Below are positions 56,247-61,058 of a DNA stretch of 61,058 bases, in pieces. Made by a program: the position numbers and the translations under genes. The notes beneath the pieces were generated by a model. That model saw only the letters and a list, made by a program, of their open reading frames with translations, did no database searches and was not told where the DNA came from. The DNA is taken from NCBI GenBank assembly GCA_030696045.1, contig JAUYNO010000072.1, forward strand, positions 1 through 61,058, written 5' to 3'. Every line of letters begins with the position of its first letter. Within the stretch, counting starts at the first letter, position 1. This stretch comes from Stagnimonas sp. Its GTDB lineage: Bacteria > Pseudomonadota > Gammaproteobacteria > Nevskiales > Nevskiaceae.

Positions 56247-56951
56247 ATGATCAGGTTCAGACTTTCCGACGACCGCGGCCACGCCGAGCACGGCTGGCTG
56301 GAGGCGCGCCACAGCTTCTCGTTCTCCGAGTACCAGGACCCAAAGTGGATGGGCTATTCCAGCCTGCGGGTGATCAACGAGGACCGCGTCGCCCCCGGCA
56401 CCGGCTTCGCCACCCACGGCCATCGCGACATGGAGATCATCACCTACCCGCTGGCCGGCACCGTCCGCCACCAGGATTCCACTGGCGGCTCCGGCCTGAT
56501 CCACCCCGGCGAGATCCAGGTGATGCACGCCGGGCGCGGCATCCGCCACAGCGAGATGAACGGCAGCCATAGCGAGCCTTTACACCTGCTGCAGATCTGG
56601 CTGCTGCCGAACGCGGTCGGCGTCGATCCCGGCTATGAACAGGCCGCGCTCGATCCGGCGCCGCTGAAGTCCGGCTTCGTACCGGTGGTGGCTCCGGCCG
56701 GCAGCGCCGAAACGGCGCCGTTCCGCATCCACGCCGACGCGCGGCTGGCGGTCGCCTGGCCCGAGGCCGGCACCCGCCTGCAGCAGGCCCTGCGCAGCGG
56801 CCGTCGCCACTACCTGCACCTCGCCCGTGGCGCGGTGCAGCTCGGCCAGCAGCGCCTGGTCGCCGGCGACGCCGCGCTCATCGAGGACGAGGCCCTGCTG
56901 GACCTGGAAGCAATCGAGGCCTCAGAGTTGCTGCTGTTCGATCTGCCCTAG
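56247..56951 (+). CDS. Pirin family protein
   Basis: A 234-residue bicupin. The N-terminal cupin keeps the iron ligands (THGHRDMEIITYPLAG, two His and one Glu, and HPGEIQVMHAGRGIRHSE). Some pirins are quercetin dioxygenases, others regulators. GGAGG lies five bases before the ATG at 56247. The SugE-like gene follows nine bases later. Likely controlled by the divergent LysR protein. Confidence 0.94.
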   Translation: MIRFRLSDDRGHAEHGWLEARHSFSFSEYQDPKWMGYSSLRVINEDRVAPGTGFATHGHRDMEIITYPLAGTVRHQDSTGGSGLIHPGEIQVMHAGRGIRHSEMNGSHSEPLHLLQIWLLPNAVGVDPGYEQAALDPAPLKSGFVPVVAPAGSAETAPFRIHADARLAVAWPEAGTRLQQALRSGRRHYLHLARGAVQLGQQRLVAGDAALIEDEALLDLEAIEASELLLFDLP

Positions 56952-56960
56952 GAAGAGCGC

Positions 56961-57287
56961 GTGAAGGCTTGGCTGCTGGTATTCGCCGCAGGACTGATGG
57001 AAGTCGGTTTCGCCATCAGCCTCAAGTACACCAAGGGCTTCACCGCCCTGGGGCCGAGCCTGCTGACCATGACCCTGGCCGGCTTCAGCCTGGCGCTGCT
57101 GTCGCAGTCCCTGAAGGTGCTGCCGGTCGGCACCGCCTATGCGGCCTGGACCGGCATCGGCGCGGTCGGCACCGCCCTGGTCGGCATGGCCGTCTACGGC
57201 GAGCCGCGCGACGCCGCGCGCATCGCCTGCCTGCTGCTGATCGTGGCGGGCGTGGTCGGGCTCAAGCTGGTGTCGGCGCCGCATTAG
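56961..57287 (+). CDS. sugE: SMR family transporter, SugE/Gdx type
   Basis: A 108-residue four-helix small multidrug-resistance protein. The first helix holds the conserved Glu (FAAGLMEVGFAISLKYTKGF), and VGTAYAAWTGIGAVGTALVG follows. The LKYTKGF and WTGIGAVG signatures are of the SugE/Gdx branch, which exports guanidinium. The start is GTG at 56961 after GGAAGAG. No guanidine riboswitch is upstream; it is coupled to pirin instead. Confidence 0.9.
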   Translation: MKAWLLVFAAGLMEVGFAISLKYTKGFTALGPSLLTMTLAGFSLALLSQSLKVLPVGTAYAAWTGIGAVGTALVGMAVYGEPRDAARIACLLLIVAGVVGLKLVSAPH

Positions 57288-57306
57288 CAGGTCTGAGCGC
57301 CCGACC

Positions 57307-57370
57307 GTAGGGCGCATTCCATGCGCCGGCAGTTTTCGCTAAACGTTCCGGCGCATGAAATGCGCCCTAC
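57307..57370. repeat. Inverted REP pair overlapping a stop codon
   Basis: A 23-base unit GTAGGGCGCATTCCATGCGC... (57307-57329) is repeated inverted at 57348-57370 with one mismatch, around an 18-base spacer. Its right tip supplies the TAG stop codon of the DUF3187 gene (57367-57369). It sits between two convergent genes and differs in sequence from the REP type at 22 kb. Confidence 0.85.
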
Positions 57371-58350
57371 TCGCCCGCCGAGCGCCCGAAGCTGAGCCCG
57401 AAGTGCAGGCTGAAATCGGGCGAGGTATTGACCACCACGTCCTCCTGCATGCCCAGGGTGAAGGCACCGCCGGACCAGGGCAGCCGCAGCCCGAAGGCGA
57501 GCTGGCCGCTGGGGCCGTCGAGTGGCTCCAGGCCGGAGTTCCGGTACAGCGCCGTGTGGAAATTGAACTGGGTCAGCCCCTCGACGCCCCAGAACAGCGG
57601 CAGGCTCAGGGCCGCGCCGGCCAGGCCCGCGACCGGCTCCTGCTGCCCGCCGAGGGGGCCGCCGGTGTCGGCGGCCGAGACGCCGGCAGACAGGGTCAGC
57701 CTGGCGCGCTGGGTCTCTCCCAGTGCCAGGCTGTAGTCGGTCCAGAGCGCGCCACCGGTATGACCACCGGTCAGGCGATCAGCGTCGCCGGTGGGCAGTT
57801 GCAGCATGGCTCGCAGGACCCACTGCTCGCCGAGCGCAGCGCCCAGGCTCAGCCGGGCGTCGCCCAGGCCGGTCTTGCCCTGGTCGAGATCCAGCACCAG
57901 CCGACCGTCGCGTTCGTAACGGATGCGATATCGGTCCTGCGGCGCCTGCTCGCGGCCGCCATTGGGCAGGCCGAAGAAGTCGTGCCAGTCCTCGATCCAG
58001 GAATCGAGCAGGCCGCCGCCGCTGCTGACCAGGGGCAGCTCGACGCCCCATTCCCAGCCATCGACCGAGACGATGCTGCCGCCGAAGCCGCGCCGGTAGC
58101 TCAGTGCCAGCCGCTGGCTCTCGGCGTCCAGGGTCAGCGCCTCGCTGCCGGTCTGGCGCTCGTAGTACTCGCTGACCCAGTCCAGGCTCAGCCGCGCCTG
58201 CGACTCGCCAGCCGCCAGCACCGGCGGCCCGCCCAGCACCGGCAGCGCGGCGGCGCGGGCGAAGCTCGACTGATTGAATACCGCGAAGCCTTCCGCTTGG
58301 GCGGTACCGGCGACGAGCAGGGCGGAAGCGGCGAACAGGGCGAGACGCAT
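57367..58350 (-). CDS. DUF3187 family outer-membrane-like protein
   Basis: A 327-residue exported protein with signal peptide (LALFAASALLVAGTAQA) and beta-strand-rich remainder; family markers FNQSSFARAAALP, the WEWGVELPLVSSGGGLLDSW segment and TGLGDARLSLGA. DUF3187 proteins are thought to be outer-membrane barrels of unknown role. The C-terminus ends GRSAGE, and its stop is formed by a REP sequence, so the last residues may be altered relative to relatives. Divergent from aroG. Confidence 0.85.
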   Translation of the reverse strand: MRLALFAASALLVAGTAQAEGFAVFNQSSFARAAALPVLGGPPVLAAGESQARLSLDWVSEYYERQTGSEALTLDAESQRLALSYRRGFGGSIVSVDGWEWGVELPLVSSGGGLLDSWIEDWHDFFGLPNGGREQAPQDRYRIRYERDGRLVLDLDQGKTGLGDARLSLGAALGEQWVLRAMLQLPTGDADRLTGGHTGGALWTDYSLALGETQRARLTLSAGVSAADTGGPLGGQQEPVAGLAGAALSLPLFWGVEGLTQFNFHTALYRNSGLEPLDGPSGQLAFGLRLPWSGGAFTLGMQEDVVVNTSPDFSLHFGLSFGRSAGE

Positions 58351-58471
58351 GATCGAGGCCGTCAATTGAATGGGGTGAGAAAGCCTAGCAGTCGGACGAG
58401 GCCGGCCGCTTATGGCTTCCGCTATCATCGCGCGCCATTTGTCCACAACGGCGCCACCACCCCACGCTGCA

Positions 58472-59533
58472 ATGAAGCTGGTCACTGAAAACCTGCGGAT
58501 CGCCTCCGTCAGCCCCGTCTCCACCCCTGCCCAGGTGCAGGCCGAGCTGCCGCTGCTGGAAGCCGCCGCCAATACCGTCGCCCGCACCCGCGCCGCCATC
58601 CAGAAAGTGCTGAGCGGCGAGGACGACCGCCTGCTGGTGATCGTCGGCCCCTGTTCGATCCACGATCCCGAAGCCGCGCTCGACTACGCCACCCGGCTCG
58701 CCGCCGCCCGCGAGAAGCACGCCGGCGAACTGCTGATCGTGATGCGGGTGTACTTCGAGAAGCCGCGCACCACGGTGGGCTGGAAGGGCCTCATCAACGA
58801 TCCCGGCCTCGACGACAGCTTCCAGATCGACCGCGGCCTGCGGATGGCGCGCGAGCTGCTGCTGACCCTCAACACCCGGGGCATGCCGGCCGGCGTCGAG
58901 TTCCTCGACATCCTGACGCCGCAGTATCTGGCCGACCTGGTCAGCTGGGGCGCCATCGGCGCGCGCACCACCGAATCGCAGCTGCACCGCGAGATGGCCA
59001 GCGGCCTGTCCTGCCCGGTCGGCTTCAAGAACGGCACCGACGGCAGCACCAAGATCGCGGTCGACGCCTGCCTGTCGGCCAGCCATCCGCACCGCTTCCT
59101 GTCGCTGACCCAGACCGGCCAGATCGCCATCTTCCAGACCCGGGGCAATCCGGACTGCCATCTGATCCTGCGCGGCGGCAATCGCGGCCCCAACTTCGAC
59201 GCCGCCAGCGTCGATGCCGCCTGCGCCGAGCTGAAGAAAGCCGGCCTGCGCGAGCAGCTGATGATCGACTTCAGCCACGCCAACAGCCAGAAGCAGCACC
59301 AGAAGCAGATCGAGGTGGGCCAGGAGATCGCCGCCCGCATGGCCACCGGCGACCGGCGCCTGACCGGGGTGATGATCGAGAGCCATCTGCTGGCCGGCCG
59401 CCAGGACATCAAGCCCGGCGTGCCGCTCAGCTACGGCCAGAGCATCACCGACGCCTGCATCGACTGGGCCGACACCGAAGGGCTACTGGCGACGCTGGCG
59501 GCTGGGGTGAGCCGGAGACGCGGACTGCCTTGA
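58472..59533 (+). CDS. aroG: 3-deoxy-7-phosphoheptulonate synthase (class I)
   Basis: First step of the shikimate pathway: PEP and erythrose 4-phosphate to DAHP. The 353-residue AroG/F/H-type enzyme shows VIVGPCSIHDPEAAL, RVYFEKPRTTVGWKGLINDP, IGARTTESQLHREMASGL, VGFKNGTDGS and IDFSHANSQK. The isozyme class (Phe-, Tyr- or Trp-sensitive) cannot be assigned safely from sequence. The start at 58472 fits the family N-terminus. The C-terminal SRRRGLP is short and variable. Confidence 0.95.
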   Translation: MKLVTENLRIASVSPVSTPAQVQAELPLLEAAANTVARTRAAIQKVLSGEDDRLLVIVGPCSIHDPEAALDYATRLAAAREKHAGELLIVMRVYFEKPRTTVGWKGLINDPGLDDSFQIDRGLRMARELLLTLNTRGMPAGVEFLDILTPQYLADLVSWGAIGARTTESQLHREMASGLSCPVGFKNGTDGSTKIAVDACLSASHPHRFLSLTQTGQIAIFQTRGNPDCHLILRGGNRGPNFDAASVDAACAELKKAGLREQLMIDFSHANSQKQHQKQIEVGQEIAARMATGDRRLTGVMIESHLLAGRQDIKPGVPLSYGQSITDACIDWADTEGLLATLAAGVSRRRGLP

Positions 59534-59573
59534 ATGGCAGTCCGGGCCGCAGCCAAGGAGCCACCGAGCCTGG

Positions 59574-60434
59574 CTAGCGCTGCTTCGCGAACAGCGGCTT
59601 CAGCATCCGCTCGGTCCAGTCGTCGGTCAGTTTCAGCGAGCCGTAGCTGGTGATGCCGCTGTCGAAGCCGCTGGAGTCGCCGGACGGCGAGACACCACGG
59701 AACTCGGCCTCGAAGCTGCTCCAGACCAGGGCGCCACTGTCCAGATTGACCAGACGGATGCGGGCGGTGGCCTGGTCGGTGCTGATCGACATTCCGCCCA
59801 GCAGGAAGCCCAGCAGGGCGCCGCCGGCGCGGCTGGCCACCGAATCGCGCTCGCCGGCAATCGACAGCAGCAGCAGGTAGGGCTGCTTCAGGCGCGCCTT
59901 CAGCAGCGCCGCCTGCTCCGGCTTCAGCAGCGGGCATTCGTACAGGCGCTCGCGCCGGTAGCGGACCGCGTCGCAGGGCCCGAACAGCGCGCCATAGGCC
60001 GCCTTCAGGGCGGCGTCGGCATCGAGCGCGGGATTCAGGCTGATCGGGAAAGTCTCCAGCGTCGCCACATCCTGCTGTTTCTCGTTCACCGACAGCCGCC
60101 CCTCGCGGTCCTCTCCACGCGGCGGCAATTCGCTGGCGCAGATTAGCGGCACGGTCTTCTGCCGGATGACGATGCCGTGGCCGGCCATCGCCGTCACCAG
60201 TTCCTTGGCGCCATCCTCGGCCAGCTGGCGCGATTCCTCGCGCAGGTAGTGGGCGAGGTAGAACAGGTTGCGCTGGTGCAGGCAGCCCTCGGCCACCAGC
60301 AGCGGCGGCTCGGTGGGCAGGCGCCGCTGCGCCGCCTCCAGCGGGCTCTCGGCGATGGGCGCGGCGACGCAGCCGGCCAGCAGCAAGGGCAGCAGGGCGA
60401 GCCGCAGGAAAAGGGCGATGGCGAGGCGGGACAT
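59574..60434 (-). CDS. Lipoprotein of unknown function
   Basis: A 286-residue lipoprotein (lipobox LLLAGC, Cys 22). The mature part has a mixed alpha/beta character with IRLVNLDSGALVWSSF, a sentence found in proteins that sense or bind polysaccharide or peptidoglycan components, and a hydrophobic Gly-rich segment (AGGALLGFLLGGMSIS). It lies 46 bases after the TonB-domain gene on the same strand and is probably cotranscribed. I do not recognise a characterised family. Confidence 0.7.
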   Translation of the reverse strand: MSRLAIALFLRLALLPLLLAGCVAAPIAESPLEAAQRRLPTEPPLLVAEGCLHQRNLFYLAHYLREESRQLAEDGAKELVTAMAGHGIVIRQKTVPLICASELPPRGEDREGRLSVNEKQQDVATLETFPISLNPALDADAALKAAYGALFGPCDAVRYRRERLYECPLLKPEQAALLKARLKQPYLLLLSIAGERDSVASRAGGALLGFLLGGMSISTDQATARIRLVNLDSGALVWSSFEAEFRGVSPSGDSSGFDSGITSYGSLKLTDDWTERMLKPLFAKQR

Positions 60435-60480
60435 GGCAGCTACAACGCAGTCCCGGGCCGGTGGCCTACCGCCGCGCAGC

Positions 60481-61058
60481 TCAGCGATACACCTCGACCG
60501 GAAAGCTCAGTTCCAGCCGGGGCTGCACCATGGCTTCCGGTATGCGCGGAAAGGGTGCGGCGGCGCGGATGACCTGGGCGGCGCGCTCGCCCAGCGCGGC
60601 GCTCGCCGCTTCCGCCGGATAGACCTGCAACAGCTGCCCCTGGCGATCCACCAGGAATTTCATCCGCACCGTCACCCGGGGTGCGGCCTTCACCGATTCC
60701 GCCAGCAGCCGCTGGTTGGTGGCCTTGAGCTGGGCGGTGAGGCGGGCGAAATACTCCGCCCGGTTGGGGGCCTGGTCGGGGGCGCCGGCGTCCGGCGCGG
60801 CGCGGCTGTTGTCGAGGGCCGGTGGGGCATCGAGCGGATAGGTGGTGATGCCCGGCGTCACCGCCGGCGGTGCCGGCCGGGTGCCGTCCGGTGCGCGCAG
60901 CGGGGTCTGCGCCAGCGGCCCCTGCGGCAGCAGCTTGCGCAGGTCGGCCGGCGGTCGCGGCTCGGGCGTGCTGCGGGCGCCGCGCTCGGCGGTCTCGGCG
61001 GCTCGGCTGATCGCCAGGTCCAGTGCCGGATCGTCCTCCGCCGGCCGTGGCCGGGCGG
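60481..61058 (-). CDS. TonB C-terminal domain protein, 5' truncated by the window edge
   Basis: The visible 192 residues start in a Pro/Ala-rich acidic spacer and end in a TonB-like domain (VTVRMKFLVDRQGQLLQVYP, PFPRIPEAMVQPRLELSFPV). The frame is open to 61056, so the N-terminus and any membrane anchor are outside the window. It resembles TonB/TolA-type energy transducers but is not closely related to the tonB gene at 46 kb. Partner ExbB/ExbD genes are not visible on this side. Confidence 0.78.
   Translation of the reverse strand, partial: ARPRPAEDDPALDLAISRAAETAERGARSTPEPRPPADLRKLLPQGPLAQTPLRAPDGTRPAPPAVTPGITTYPLDAPPALDNSRAAPDAGAPDQAPNRAEYFARLTAQLKATNQRLLAESVKAAPRVTVRMKFLVDRQGQLLQVYPAEAASAALGERAAQVIRAAAPFPRIPEAMVQPRLELSFPVEVYR

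Noticed and set aside
56952..56960. A guanidine riboswitch for the SugE-type exporter
   Set aside because: Only nine bases separate it from the pirin gene, so there is no room for such a leader.

Overview
The window is GC-rich chromosomal DNA of a gammaproteobacterium. Gene content points to the Nevskiales/Solimonadaceae or Xanthomonadales side. The evidence is a trpE-trpG-trpD-trpC block followed by crp, an OsmC-like gene and speD, the order seen in Pseudomonas/Xanthomonas relatives, together with a phasin (polyhydroxyalkanoate storage), FadD, DUF1302 and VolA-like lipid/hydrocarbon surface proteins and a coq7 ubiquinone gene. The genus is an inference. I see no tRNA, rRNA, prophage, CRISPR or transposase. 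No gene-free stretch exceeds about 215 bases.

Layout. 0-5 kb: 3' truncated fadD, a YihY membrane protein, a phasin with a near-consensus promoter and possible PhaR-type operator, three small genes and purC. 5-12 kb: rpe, a previously unlabelled 16-codon Trp leader, trpEGDC, crp, an OsmC-like gene and speD with a two-hairpin leader. 12-16 kb: an Lrp-type regulator divergent from bkdA1-bkdA2-bkdB; the E2 linkers of bkdB have absorbed a REP pair and a 7-bp tandem repeat. 16-27.6 kb: the most unusual region, two operons of triheme lipoprotein cytochromes facing their own divergent TetR or AraC regulator; one operon also carries a DUF4266 lipoprotein ending GGGGCGCN and a DUF3570 outer-membrane protein.

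27.6-34 kb: gor, msrB and coq7 on the minus strand, then a coupled plus-strand operon: a FadE-like membrane protein with no acyl-CoA dehydrogenase core, an SDR without its catalytic Tyr, and glpD. 34-38.5 kb: a cluster of GTGCAC sites in front of a VolA-like lipase and a DUF1302 protein. 38.5-43 kb: YdcF/SanA-like, MAPEG, VWA, a 166-bp foldback element, a DNA glycosylase and moxR, whose 3' end is duplicated. 43-50 kb: tkt, exbB, exbD, tonB, gapA and pgk, all minus strand, so a TonB energy module sits inside a central-carbon block. 50-61 kb: a UDP-glucuronate decarboxylase-like gene, an octaheme cytochrome with a small membrane partner, an S15-type hydrolase lipoprotein, LysR/pirin, a SugE-type exporter, a DUF3187 protein, DAHP synthase, a lipoprotein and a truncated TonB-domain protein.

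Together the genes describe an aerobic heterotroph that oxidises fatty acids and branched-chain amino acids, stores PHA and exposes several lipoprotein hydrolases and c-type cytochromes. The best candidates for undescribed biology are the triheme/DUF4266/DUF3570 locus, the core-less FadE operon, the speD and trp leaders and the foldback element.
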